Assembly: GCA_013360405.1 (NCBI GenBank)
Contig: JABWBR010000006.1
Span: 1-64,000, forward strand
Direction of reading: 5' to 3'
DNA from: Saprospiraceae bacterium
GTDB lineage: Bacteria > Bacteroidota > Bacteroidia > Chitinophagales > Saprospiraceae
Length of the DNA: 64,000 nt
Position 1 is the first letter of the stretch. Each line of letters begins with the position of its first letter. The notes beneath the pieces were generated by a model. The model worked only from the letters and a program-made list of their open reading frames with translations, had not been told where the DNA came from and searched no databases. The position numbers and the translations under genes are program-made. This document shows, one piece after another, positions 1-9,400 of the stretch.

Positions 1-91
1 AAAAAAGTCTTAAGGGCATACCTAAAAAAAAGGGATCCTTGAATTCGCAGCTTTCCAACTTTTTTCACTATATTAATCCTTCGTACACCCC

Positions 92-170
92 TAATGTTGG
101 ATGCTGAATGTTTGATTATTAAATCAATTACTAATTTAACATCCAGCATTAAACATCAAACATTCAATTT
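92..170. repeat. Degenerate 7-bp repeats in inverted orientation
   Basis: Both halves of this stretch are built from imperfect heptamers of the type ATGTTKR (for example ATGTTGG, ATGCTGA, ATGTTTG). The right half reads the same on the opposite strand, so the whole can fold as an imperfect hairpin. The right half overlaps the last codons and the stop of the lipid-kinase gene that ends at 136, so the last ten or so residues of that protein are repeat-encoded. Seen directly; the function is unknown. Confidence 0.6.
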
Positions 171-519
171 TCGGTCCAAAAACCAAAACCCCAAGCACGG
201 CGGCGCCGATAGCAGTGAGCAGTACGGCGGCGGCGGCGGCGTCTTTAGCCTTGCCGGCAAGCGGATGGGGGTGGGGCGATGTCAGGTCAACCAGGTACTC
301 CAGGGCTGTATTAAACGCTTCGGCTGCAAAAACCAGGGCGATAGCCAGGCTTATCAGGCACCATTCTATCGTAGACAGGTTGACATACAACCCGGCTGCG
401 ATCACCAATACAGCTGCCAGGGTGTGGAAACGCGCATTGGGTTGTGTGCGCAGCATATCTGCGAGGCCTTTAAAGGCGAATCCAAAGCTTTTCCAGCGTC
501 GTTTTAGCCGGTGCATCAT
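136..519 (-). CDS. dgkA: Diacylglycerol kinase family protein (DgkA/undecaprenol kinase type)
   Basis: Small integral membrane lipid kinase of 127 residues, the normal size for the family, which phosphorylates diacylglycerol or undecaprenol using ATP. The N-terminus is basic (LKRRWKSFGFAFKGL), followed by three membrane segments at roughly 30-50, 52-70 and 90-115. The family signature appears as AEAFNTALEYLVDL, whose Glu and Asn are the conserved catalytic and metal-binding residues, and is followed by AGKAKDAAAAAVLL. In Bacteroidota the substrate is probably undecaprenol, but the sequence does not settle this. The C-terminal residues ECLMFNAGC derive from a heptamer repeat and are not part of the conserved fold. 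ATG codons at 519 and 516 are equally possible starts. Confidence 0.9.
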   Translation of the reverse strand: MMHRLKRRWKSFGFAFKGLADMLRTQPNARFHTLAAVLVIAAGLYVNLSTIEWCLISLAIALVFAAEAFNTALEYLVDLTSPHPHPLAGKAKDAAAAAVLLTAIGAAVLGVLVFGPKIECLMFNAGC

Positions 520-623
520 AAATACAACGATGTCAATGACATGAATAGGGGCAAGGTAGCCATTTTAGCAAAAAAACGCGTGTTTTGGGGGCATTTAAAA
601 ATGCAAAAAAAGCGCAATTGCTG

Positions 624-653
624 TGGTAGAATCAAAAAAAGCCGATAGTTTTG
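624..653 (+). promoter_or_regulatory. Possible Bacteroidota-type promoter for the OmpA-family gene
   Basis: TAGTTTTG at 646-653 matches the -7 consensus TANNTTTG. TGG at 624-626 lies 19 bases upstream, in place of the usual TTG. Transcription would start near 660, which argues against translation from the far-upstream TTG/ATG-like starts and supports ATG 701 or 707. Confidence 0.4.
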
Positions 654-706
654 GCCACTGGAGAATCCGGTTCTCCTATGGCGTCTACCCTCCAAAAACG
701 ATGGCC

Positions 707-2692
707 ATGTCAAAAAAAATTGTGTTACTGTTCATTTATTCCAGTGTGTATTGGCTGAGCGCCCAGGCACAGCCAGGTAATATCGTGCTTACCCCCCAGG
801 CTGCACAATACTATCGCGAGGCAGAAGAAGCCCTATTGCGCCGCGACTACAAACAAGCGGTCAAAGGGTTTGAAAAAGCGCTCAAAATTCAACCCGGGCT
901 TTCGGCAGCCAACAAAGGTCTGGCAGCTTGTTATGAATTACTCAAAGACTACGCCAAAGCCGTAACACATTACGAAAAAGTCATTACTTCCGACTCGATG
1001 TATTCACGGGCAATATACTACCAGCTTGCCGAGGCGCATTACAAAATAGGCCGATACGATAAGGCGTTGCAGTATTTTCGCACTTATGAACGACTATTGA
1101 AGCAGCCCGCTGAGTCATTTGGGCTACACGGCGAGCGCGAGATAAAAGCGGAGCTCAAATACGCCGAAAAGCTGCCCATCAACATAAAAGCCAGCGAGGT
1201 ATCTCTCGATTCGCTCAAGTTTGTCAACGTGACCGACGTGATCAACCTTGGCGCCGCCATCAATACCCAGGCAGACGAATACTTCCCTTTTTTGTCGAAT
1301 GACCAACAACTCATTTATTACACCCATCGCAAAGGAGACAAAGACGAGGACCTCTACTACAGCCGGATAACAGAAGGCCGGTGGCGTAAGGGAGAACCGG
1401 TAAAAGATTTCAATACCGGCGAAAACGAGGGCATGAGTACCATGGTACGCGACGGCCGGCGCATGTATTTTACCGCCTGTGCCCGCCAGGGTGTATTGGG
1501 TACCTGCGATATCTGGGTAGCAGAGATCGACACCCAGCAAGTAATACAAACCTTCGAATCGGCCACAGGAATGGTTAATTCCGATTATTGGGAATCGCAG
1601 GCGTCCATCAGCTGTGACGGCAGCGTGCTGTTTTTCGCCAGCAATCGCAAGGGGGGCATGGGTGGCGCCGATCTCTGGTACTGCCTGCGGGGCAGCGATG
1701 GCCGCTGGGGCGCGCCGATCAACCTGGGCCCCAAGATCAACACCCCCGAAGACGAAGAAGCGCCTTTCATCACCAACGACGGCAAAACCCTTTATTTCTC
1801 CTCCACAGGCCACCTGGGACTGGGCGAGCAGGATATATTCATGAGCTGGTACGACGACCGCGCCAAAGAATGGGCTACCTCCATCAATCTGGGGCCGCCG
1901 GTAAATACGCCCTATCGCGAACTGGGCTTCTTTTTATCGGCCGACGGCTTTACCGGCTATGTGGCCTCCGACCGCCCCGATGGCCATGGCGGCATGGATA
2001 TCTATCGTTTTCGCTTATCGGATAAATTATTTGGCGACCCTATCACCTTTGTAGAAGGCTACCTGCGCGACTCCATATTGATGACGCCCGTAGAAGCAAA
2101 AGTAGAGATCTCGGGCAGGGGCGCCATACAAACGGGCCCCGATGGTCGTTTTTTTATATGCGTGGGCGCCGATGAAACCCTTAATTTGGGCGTACAAAAG
2201 CGCGGCTACAAGCCTTACCACCATGATTTTATAATTCCTGAATGGAATAACCGCACCTATTACACCCTCGAATTATTATTACAACCCACCATTTCATTTA
2301 TTGCCAATATACCGCCGGCTATCAAAGCCGACAGCACCCAAAACATAGTTGACAAACCAAAATCCAATCGCACTTTCACCCATACCGTATTTTTTGAGTT
2401 TGACAAACACACCATGGAAGCTCCGGAACTAAGCCGCCTGGACGAGTTCGCCAAATTGATGAAAAACAAAAAAATTCAGCGTGTTGAGATCATCGGTTTC
2501 TCTGATGATATCGGCGCCGAGGCATACAATCTGCGCCTATCGGAAGAACGAGCCAAAGGCATTGCCCTGTTTTTAGTGCAAAACAATATCGTCGTCGACC
2601 AAATTTATATGGAAGGCAAGGGTGAATTGGAGGGAAAACAAAACAAAGAACTCAATCGCAAGGTAGAAGTGCGGGTAATGACCATCGAATAG
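707..2692 (+). CDS. TPR / PD40 beta-propeller / OmpA-family envelope protein
   Basis: Predicted periplasmic or outer-membrane protein of 661 residues that ties the outer membrane to peptidoglycan. The start at 707 gives a signal peptide ending near SAQA (about residue 20); ATG 701 is an alternative. TPR repeats fill about 28-130. Five WD40-like PD40 blades follow, recognisable by ASNRKGGMGGADLWY and SSTGHLGLGEQDIF. Then comes a carboxypeptidase-regulatory-like beta sandwich (about 455-520) and a C-terminal OmpA domain (about 545-660) with GFSDDIGAEAYNLRLSEERA, in which the Asp and Arg that contact diaminopimelate are kept. Architecture of this kind is common in Bacteroidota next to gliding or T9SS functions (PorE-like), but no gld/por genes are nearby. 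A paralogue of the same domain order lies at 32112-34079. Confidence 0.85.
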   Translation: MSKKIVLLFIYSSVYWLSAQAQPGNIVLTPQAAQYYREAEEALLRRDYKQAVKGFEKALKIQPGLSAANKGLAACYELLKDYAKAVTHYEKVITSDSMYSRAIYYQLAEAHYKIGRYDKALQYFRTYERLLKQPAESFGLHGEREIKAELKYAEKLPINIKASEVSLDSLKFVNVTDVINLGAAINTQADEYFPFLSNDQQLIYYTHRKGDKDEDLYYSRITEGRWRKGEPVKDFNTGENEGMSTMVRDGRRMYFTACARQGVLGTCDIWVAEIDTQQVIQTFESATGMVNSDYWESQASISCDGSVLFFASNRKGGMGGADLWYCLRGSDGRWGAPINLGPKINTPEDEEAPFITNDGKTLYFSSTGHLGLGEQDIFMSWYDDRAKEWATSINLGPPVNTPYRELGFFLSADGFTGYVASDRPDGHGGMDIYRFRLSDKLFGDPITFVEGYLRDSILMTPVEAKVEISGRGAIQTGPDGRFFICVGADETLNLGVQKRGYKPYHHDFIIPEWNNRTYYTLELLLQPTISFIANIPPAIKADSTQNIVDKPKSNRTFTHTVFFEFDKHTMEAPELSRLDEFAKLMKNKKIQRVEIIGFSDDIGAEAYNLRLSEERAKGIALFLVQNNIVVDQIYMEGKGELEGKQNKELNRKVEVRVMTIE

Positions 2693-2775
2693 CGTAAAGA
2701 GGTAACATAAACTTAACATACAAGGTATAGCGTAAAATGTACCTTTACAGGTGCAAATCAATCTTGCAGTTTGAC

Positions 2776-3420
2776 ATGAATCTCAATCAATTACTTACCT
2801 TTTTTGCGCCTAAAAATGCAAACTTCCAGGTTTTGTTTTCGAAGAGTTCCGCTAACCTGGTAGAAGCGGCCAAAACCCTTCGGGAATTATTTCATACCGA
2901 TGTGGCATCAGTAAGACACGACCTTATCAATAGGATAGAAGCCCTGGAACACAAAGGCGATAACATCACACACGAAATTTTCAAAGAGTTAAGCTCCAAT
3001 TTTATCACGCCTTTCGACCGCGAAGATATTCACTATCTCGCGTCTTCCCTGGATGATGTGGTGGACTACATTCACACTTCCGCACAGCGTCTGGAACTTA
3101 TGAAGATTACAACTATCAGCGCCCCTATGAAAGAGTTGGCGGATATCCTCGTTGCCTCCGCATTTGAAATAGATAAGGCAATGGGAATGTTGAAAAATGT
3201 ACACTCTGACGGCGTTAAACAACTACTGGTAAACATCCAGAGCCTTGAAAACCAAGCCGATGCCGTTTTTGACCACGCCATTGCCGAATTGTATGCCAAT
3301 GAGACCGATGCGATCGTGCTAATGAAATACCAGCAAGTGATCGACCACCTCGAAACCGCTACCGACAAATGCGAAGACGTGGCCAACGTGATCGAAACGA
3401 TCATGATCAAAAACTCCTAA
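2776..3420 (+). CDS. DUF47 (PhoU-like) phosphate transport accessory protein
   Basis: Cytosolic all-helical protein of the DUF47/TIGR00153 family, 214 residues from the ATG at 2776. The residues upstream of that ATG are not family-like. DUF47 proteins are PhoU-like regulators encoded beside Pit phosphate transporters, and here the transporter follows after 31 bases. Recognisable segments are RIEALEHKGDNITHEI and TPFDREDIHYLASSLDDV, the acidic signatures thought to bind metal in PhoU-like proteins. A role in gating or regulating the transporter is inferred from family and context. Confidence 0.88.
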   Translation: MNLNQLLTFFAPKNANFQVLFSKSSANLVEAAKTLRELFHTDVASVRHDLINRIEALEHKGDNITHEIFKELSSNFITPFDREDIHYLASSLDDVVDYIHTSAQRLELMKITTISAPMKELADILVASAFEIDKAMGMLKNVHSDGVKQLLVNIQSLENQADAVFDHAIAELYANETDAIVLMKYQQVIDHLETATDKCEDVANVIETIMIKNS

Positions 3421-3451
3421 TACTCCTATTACTCATCAGGCACTGCTGATC

Positions 3452-4498
3452 ATGGAATCTATTTATTTGCTGTTTTTGATTATTGTTCTTGCCTTTGCCT
3501 TTGATTTCATTAATGGATTTCACGACGCCGCCAATTCGATCGCAACGATCGTATCAACTCGTGTACTCACGCCTGTGCAGGCAGTAGTTTGGGCGGCTTT
3601 CTTTAATGTGGTGGCCTATTTTGTGTCTGAATTTGCTGTGGCGGATACCATTGCCCGTACGGTAGACTCGTCGTCAATTTCACTCGTAGTTATTTGCGCC
3701 GGTTTGATTGCCGCCATTATCTGGAATTTGTTTACCTGGTGGCTGGGCATTCCTTCCAGCTCTTCACACACTTTGATAGGCGGCTTTGCCGGCGCCGCCA
3801 TTGCCCACGCAGGTTTTGATGTGGTTAATATTCCCAAAATCACAAAAACCCTCAGCTTTATTTTCCTGGCGCCGATGATAGGTATGGTAATATCGTACAT
3901 CATATCCCTGATCTTGTTGCACCTGGGCAAAAATGCCAATCCCTTTCGCCTCAACCAATATTTTAAGCGTTTTCAGTTGGTGTCATCTGCCGCATTCAGT
4001 GTGGGTCACGGCGGCAATGACGCACAAAAAGTAATGGGGATTATTGCTGCCGCGCTTATAGTTTACGTCAATCAAAACGGCTTGAATTCAGAGGATATCC
4101 CCCACTGGATGTATGTTACTACTGAAAATTCAAAAATCGTAGACATCCCAATCTGGGTCGTCGTGGGCTGTTATACGGCTATCGGCCTGGGCACTTTGAT
4201 GGGCGGTTGGCGCATTGTAAAAACGATGGGCACCAAAATTACCAAAATGACGCCTTTCGAAGGGGTGGCTGCCGAAACCGCCGGCGCTGTTACGCTGTTC
4301 GCTACCGAGCACTTCGGCATCCCTGTCAGTACTACGCATACCATCACCGGTTCTATTATCGGCGTAGGGCTCACCAAACGTATCTCTGCTGTGCGCTGGG
4401 GGGTGACGATCAACCTGCTTTGGGCCTGGATTCTCACTATACCCGTATCTGCCGCTATGGGCGCAGGGCTTTTCTTTTTACTCGAAATGTTATTCTGA
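3452..4498 (+). CDS. pit: Inorganic phosphate transporter, Pit family
   Basis: Inner-membrane low-affinity phosphate (metal-phosphate) symporter of 348 residues, a usual length for the short bacterial Pit group. The duplicated PHO-4 signature is visible twice: DFINGFHDAANSIATIV near residue 20 and SVGHGGNDAQKVMGI near residue 185. About ten hydrophobic segments are apparent. It lies 31 bases after the DUF47 gene, so the two are likely co-transcribed. Family assignment is firm; the exact substrate form and proton or sodium coupling cannot be read from the sequence. Confidence 0.93.
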   Translation: MESIYLLFLIIVLAFAFDFINGFHDAANSIATIVSTRVLTPVQAVVWAAFFNVVAYFVSEFAVADTIARTVDSSSISLVVICAGLIAAIIWNLFTWWLGIPSSSSHTLIGGFAGAAIAHAGFDVVNIPKITKTLSFIFLAPMIGMVISYIISLILLHLGKNANPFRLNQYFKRFQLVSSAAFSVGHGGNDAQKVMGIIAAALIVYVNQNGLNSEDIPHWMYVTTENSKIVDIPIWVVVGCYTAIGLGTLMGGWRIVKTMGTKITKMTPFEGVAAETAGAVTLFATEHFGIPVSTTHTITGSIIGVGLTKRISAVRWGVTINLLWAWILTIPVSAAMGAGLFFLLEMLF

Positions 4499-4538
4499 AA
4501 AGTCAAATAGCTGCATCTTTTGTATAATTTGGCAGGCT

Positions 4539-5687
4539 ATGCGTAATTTGCCTGTTCAAAGCGCGTCTCGCATGAAAGACCTCATCGAACAATACAAGGC
4601 TATCGTGATCCCCATCGCAACGCCTTACTGTACCGGCACAGGGTTTCTGCTTGCCGGACAGGGTCTGATTGTGACCAACGAGCAAATTGTGCGCGACAAC
4701 CGCGAAGTGGCGATAGAAGGCGAATCTTTCTCTCGCCAGGTGGTGCGGGTGCTGTATACCGATACCAAATACGACCTGGCTTTCCTCGAAGCGCCTAAAA
4801 GTGATAACCTCCCCGTAGTCGAAATTGAAAAACAAGACCTGACCCCTGGTGACCTGGTAGTGGCTATGGGCCACGCATTCGGCATGAAATTTGCCGCCGC
4901 ACAAGGCGCCGTTACCGGCGCCGCCCCCAACGAAGAAGACCTGTTATACCTCCAACACGACGCAATTCTGAGTACAGGCAACAGCGGCGGGCCTTTGTTT
5001 AATAAAGCAGGGCGTATTGCCGGCGTCAATACGTTTTTGAGTCGCGATGGCGTAAATGTGGCTTATGCCCTGCCGGCTAAATACCTGGTAGATACGCTTG
5101 CCGGGGTTCAACAGTCTAACGGCAAGCTGGGCGCCCGTTGCGAATCCTGCCACAATATCGTCTTTGAGCATACGATCGACCAACAGCGCTATTGCCCTTT
5201 CTGCGGCACCAGGGTTTTACTGCCCAACCAGGTAGACGAATATGAACCTATCGGCGTAGCTTATACAATAGAAGCCATGCTCACCGAGGCGGGCCACGAC
5301 GTGCGTTTATCGAGGCGCGGTCCCAGCAATTGGGGCATCAGGCAAGGCAGCGCGCATATTAATATTTCTTATTACGAAAAAACAGGCCTGATCACCGGCG
5401 ATGCCTATCTCTGTCAATTACCTAAAGAGCATATCAAGCCTCTATACGAATTTCTGCTGCGGCAAAACTATGATATCGAAAACCTCAATTTCAGTGTCAA
5501 AGGCAATGATATTATTTTGTCGCTACTCATCTATGACCGTTATTTGAATGTAGATAGCGGACTTATGCTGATTAAACACTTGTTTGAAACCGCAGATCAC
5601 TACGATAATCTTTTGGTGGAGCGTTTTGGCGCTTTATGGAGAGAAGAAGAAGACTTTGGTGATAGCAGCGGGGTGAAAAACGCCTGA
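4539..5687 (+). CDS. Trypsin-fold (S1C-like) protein with zinc ribbon and YbjN-like C-terminus; catalytic His replaced
   Basis: A three-part fusion of 382 residues with no signal peptide, so probably cytosolic. Residues about 15-190 resemble HtrA-type serine proteases: TGTGFLL, then DLAFLE with the Asp at 79, then STGNSGGPLF with the nucleophile Ser149. The normal TNxHVV carrying the catalytic His reads TNEQIV, with Gln49 where His is expected, so proteolysis is doubtful. Residues 201-222 hold a CxxC...CxxC zinc ribbon. The last 150 residues (235-370) look like a YbjN/chaperone-like alpha-beta domain. ATG at 4572 (MKDLIEQ) is an alternative start. Possibly a peptide-binding or scaffold protein; the function is unknown. 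Confidence 0.75.
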   Translation: MRNLPVQSASRMKDLIEQYKAIVIPIATPYCTGTGFLLAGQGLIVTNEQIVRDNREVAIEGESFSRQVVRVLYTDTKYDLAFLEAPKSDNLPVVEIEKQDLTPGDLVVAMGHAFGMKFAAAQGAVTGAAPNEEDLLYLQHDAILSTGNSGGPLFNKAGRIAGVNTFLSRDGVNVAYALPAKYLVDTLAGVQQSNGKLGARCESCHNIVFEHTIDQQRYCPFCGTRVLLPNQVDEYEPIGVAYTIEAMLTEAGHDVRLSRRGPSNWGIRQGSAHINISYYEKTGLITGDAYLCQLPKEHIKPLYEFLLRQNYDIENLNFSVKGNDIILSLLIYDRYLNVDSGLMLIKHLFETADHYDNLLVERFGALWREEEDFGDSSGVKNA

Positions 5688-5703
5688 CCGTCGGCCAGGC
5701 GTT
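5679..5703 (+). terminator. Hairpin over the stop codon of the protease-fold gene
   Basis: AACGCCTG (5679-5686) pairs with CAGGCGTT (5696-5703), with further C-G pairs inside. The gene's TGA stop (5685-5687) lies in the left arm. There is a run of A before the left arm, so on the minus strand the hairpin is followed by T, making it a plausible bidirectional terminator between convergent genes. Confidence 0.55.
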
Positions 5704-5728
5704 CTACAACAGAATCCCATGAAACACT

Positions 5729-5777
5729 AAAAAAAGTGTAGCGTTAACAGCGATAAACATGGCTATTAACGCAACAC
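5729..5777 (-). terminator. Rho-independent terminator for the 198-residue envelope protein gene
   Basis: GTGTAGCGTTAA at 5736-5747 pairs with TTAACGCAACAC at 5766-5777, with one mismatch and an 18-base loop. On the minus strand the stem is followed by seven T (5729-5735 are A). The gene's TAA stop lies inside the stem. Confidence 0.65.
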
Positions 5778-6362
5778 CATGGTAACGCTTAATTCTATCC
5801 TGCGGTTCTTCACCGGTTCGTTTGACGGGAATACGATTATCGAATTAAACCCATTCATATAACGCACCTTGAGCTTACCTTTATTGCTCACCTGGTAACC
5901 TATGCCGCCGATGAGGCCATAATCGCCGTCGAGGGCTACATAACTCGGAATCACAAAGCGCCCCCAAACTGTCGGCCGGTTGTCATTGAGCTTTAGCAGT
6001 AGACCGCCGTAAATACCCGTTTCGGCAAACAAACGCCGGGTGGCAAACCAATTCAGATATAAAGGCACCCCGCCAAAATATTGATTGGCAAACAGGGCGC
6101 CTTCAGGCCTTCCCGCCGATACATTGCGGCTCACCATCGCATCGCCACCCAAAGAGACTAATCTGCTTAGCTTAAAGCTATGTCCCTTGCACTTGGAGGC
6201 CACGTATTCGGGTACCCTCACTCGGTGCTTGAGCTGCCATTCTTTATTCAAAAACTGGATACTTACACTCACACTCTCTCCCTCTTGCGCGTGCGCACGC
6301 AAGGCGCTCACAAGCAATAGCGCGAGCGGAATAAGTGATCTCCAGTTTATGCGTTTATACAA
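5766..6362 (-). CDS. Secreted protein, possible small outer-membrane beta-barrel
   Basis: No family recognised with certainty. It is 198 residues with a clear signal peptide (basic start, hydrophobic core LIPLALLLVSA, cleavage after RAHA near residue 25). The rest alternates aromatic and small residues in short strands, for example LFAETGIYGGLLLKL and DYGLIGGIGYQV, and ends with ELSVTMVLR, as in eight-stranded barrels of the PorT/OMP-b-brl group. The codons just after the signal peptide lie in a CT/AC-rich stretch similar to the octamer repeats at 53981-54015. It is flanked by convergent and tandem unrelated genes. Function unknown. Confidence 0.65.
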   Translation of the reverse strand: MYKRINWRSLIPLALLLVSALRAHAQEGESVSVSIQFLNKEWQLKHRVRVPEYVASKCKGHSFKLSRLVSLGGDAMVSRNVSAGRPEGALFANQYFGGVPLYLNWFATRRLFAETGIYGGLLLKLNDNRPTVWGRFVIPSYVALDGDYGLIGGIGYQVSNKGKLKVRYMNGFNSIIVFPSNEPVKNRRIELSVTMVLR

Positions 6363-6487
6363 ACGGTCGTATTTTTAATAACAAAAACAATGCCATAACA
6401 TATAACCGTTACCCCTTGGCTTTTGTTCCGTGGCAACAATCAGAAGCTAAACCGATTAGGACGCGAAATTATTATGAATTTTAACAC

Positions 6488-9400
6488 TTAATTCCGCAAC
6501 ACCTTGAATACCTCTTTGTTGCCGTCGCCCAAATCAATTTGCAGGAAATAAACTCCCCCGGGCAATCCAGGCAAATTGAACTGGGCAAGTGGACTGGCAT
6601 CTACTGTTACGCTACCCTGATATACCAGCTGTCCTTTGCTGTTGTAAAGTACATAGGGCAAATCACGACTTACCACATCGGTCAGGGTAACAGTGATATC
6701 CTCCTGGAATGGATTGGGGAACAATCTTTGCACTTCCAACCCCTCCAGGTTGCGCCTTACGGCAATTATGGGCGAGAAAAAGCTATAATCGTAATTTGTC
6801 GACTCGCGTATGTTGATCACCTGAAGACGGAAAAAGTAGAGGTTGAGCGTGCCTACGGCGCTATAGTCGTAGATTTGTTCATAGGCAGTGGTACCTCCTT
6901 TGGCATTTACGGTGCCGATAACTTCAAAATCGATGCCGTTGGTAGAACGAGCCACTTCAAATTTCCGGCAATAGTATTCGGGCAAGGTGGTCCAATTCAG
7001 TCCGATTTGCGTAGCGCCGGTCCATTCGCCCGTAAAGCCTGTCAATACGGTGGCCAGTTCGCCGTCATATTTTGTAAGCGCTACGTCGTCAATGGCAACA
7101 CCGGGGAAATTGCCGGTGCCCTCCGAGCGGAATAGGAAACGGAAAGCCACTTCATTTCCGGCCAGACCGCTTACGTTGATTTTATATCGAGTGAATCCGT
7201 TTACGGAACTTGTAAAATAAGATGATCCTCCTGGAAAAGCCAGGCCGCCAGTGTTGACGTTGTGGTAATTATACCAGTTGGGGCTGTCATCGGTGCCGAG
7301 CACCGCCCAGTTTTTTCCTTTGTCCAGGGAGTACTGTACCAGGAAGCCGTCGTAGCCGGGGTGTATGTTGTATTTAGCCCAAAAACTGAATTCGTATATG
7401 CCGGGATCTGTGAGGTCGTAGTTGGGCGTGTATAGATAGGCCTCTGTGTTGGGCGCGTAGTAGTTGTCGTTGAGCCCTAGCACGTAGGCATTGTCGCCGC
7501 TGTGAGTCCCGTTTTTACCCGTTATCGAAGAATTCCCCCGTTCGAATACAGACCCTTTCGGGCTATACGCGCCAAAGTGGTCGTTAAAACCTTCCATATC
7601 GCCGCCGTAATTGGCCTGTCCGGCCACATAAGGTAATGGCACGGTGGGCAGTACTTTCACGGCAGAAGTGGTACTCAGGTCGCCGTTGATGGTGAGTTTT
7701 ACCGAATAAGCGCCGCTTGTTGCGTATGCATACTCGGGGTTTTCTGCGGTAGAGGTGGCGCCGTCGCCAAACTCCCAAAAATAACTATCGGCATTAAGCG
7801 AAGCTTCTCCAAAAAACGGGTTAGCGCTATTGGTATACTGGATAGGTTCAACTCCAATACGAGGAGTAGGGGTCGCAAATACATCGGTAGTATACAACCC
7901 GCGGCCGTGGGTAGCTGCCAGCACCACGCCATCGGAGCGACGTAAGCGCAACATCCAGGTACTCACCAGCGGCGTTCCCTTGCCGGGTACCGGCGGTATC
8001 CACTCGGTATTGCTGCCGTTGATCAACTCGGTAGTCCATACGCCCGCTTCGGTGGCTATCATAGCCTGCGTGGCATCGTTGGGGTTAAAAATACCCCAGC
8101 GCACCGGCATATCAGGAAGGTCGCCTTCGAGGCTTATCCAGGACTGGCCGCCGTTGTTGCTTTCATATACGCTGGATACGCCATAGTTGGACACAGTAAC
8201 AAGGAGGTGGTTGGGATTGCCCAATTCGATGTCGATACTGGAAATGCTGCCGGATAAGGTGGGAAAAGAGGTACCTGTAACGGTTGCGCCTTCGCGGGCT
8301 TCATCTACGCGTACGACCCGGCCGTTGTAATTGCCGAAGTAAACCCGGTTGGGGTCGTTGGGGTCGACTGTAATGGCTGATACGTCGTTTGTCACGTTCT
8401 CGATATCTACTACTTCGCCTGAACGGTCATTCACGCGCCAGCGGTAAAAATCACCGTTGTCGGTTTCTGTATACAGAATATTGGCCTCAGAATCGTAATC
8501 GGAGGGGTTGACAAAATCGCCTTCTACACCCACCGCGTCGTCAAAATCCAGGCCGCCATCGGTGGAGATGCCCCAATTGCCGAATTGTGACGAGACGAGT
8601 TGTATATGGGGTTCGTTTTCGTCGATATGCGCATAAAAGCCGTCGCCACCCCACACCGAGCGGGCCGAAGTAACACCGTAGTTGTTGAGCTGAAGCGAGT
8701 TATTGTCTTGCGTGCCGCCCAAATAATACGTCGAAAACGCTTCGGGATGGATGGCACAGGCATAAAACTGGGTGACGTTGTAGCCGAAATTTTTATCAAT
8801 GGGTTGGCCGTTAGAACCCGTTGGGCTATAGTATATTCCGCCGTCGTTGCCGAAATACACGGTATTCTGCACCAGTTCGTCAAACAAAATGAAGTGCTGG
8901 TCTACGTGCATACTATTGCCAAAACGCTGCCAGGAAAAGCCGCCGTCGGTAGAACGCATAGTGGGCACCCCGCCGGCAATGACGTGATTGGCGTTGAAAG
9001 GGTCGACGGCAATGTCGAGGTCGTACCAGGCTTGTCCGTTGGTAAATTCATTGCCGTTATCCCACCTGGGCTGGCTGCGCTGCACCCAGCTTTGACCGCC
9101 GTTGGGCGTAAAATAGACGGAAGAGGCCGCGCCGTTAACACTGAGAATAGCGTAAATAAAGTTGGGATTTGAAATAGATACTGAAAACTCCGTGCGGTCG
9201 CCATCAACCGGAAACCCGCTGCCGGCGGCTGTGATGCGGGTCCATTGGTTATTATTTCCCGTTTGCGAACGATATATATTGCTGGTATTAGACGCGTAAA
9301 GATTGCCGTCGGGCATATAGTACAGATCATAACAAAAGCCGGCAAGCACTCTTTGCCAGGTCTCTCCATCGTTTGTAGTCCTGTAGACGCCTGTAGATGT

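Noticed and set aside
1124-1813. A 229-residue open frame on the minus strand within the first OmpA-family gene
   Set aside because: It lies wholly inside a well-supported gene, has no recognisable domain and low-complexity hydrophobic content; it is a frame shadow.
8600-9172. A 190-residue plus-strand frame in the propeller gene
   Set aside because: Opposite strand to a strongly supported coding region with clear repeats; no homology evident.
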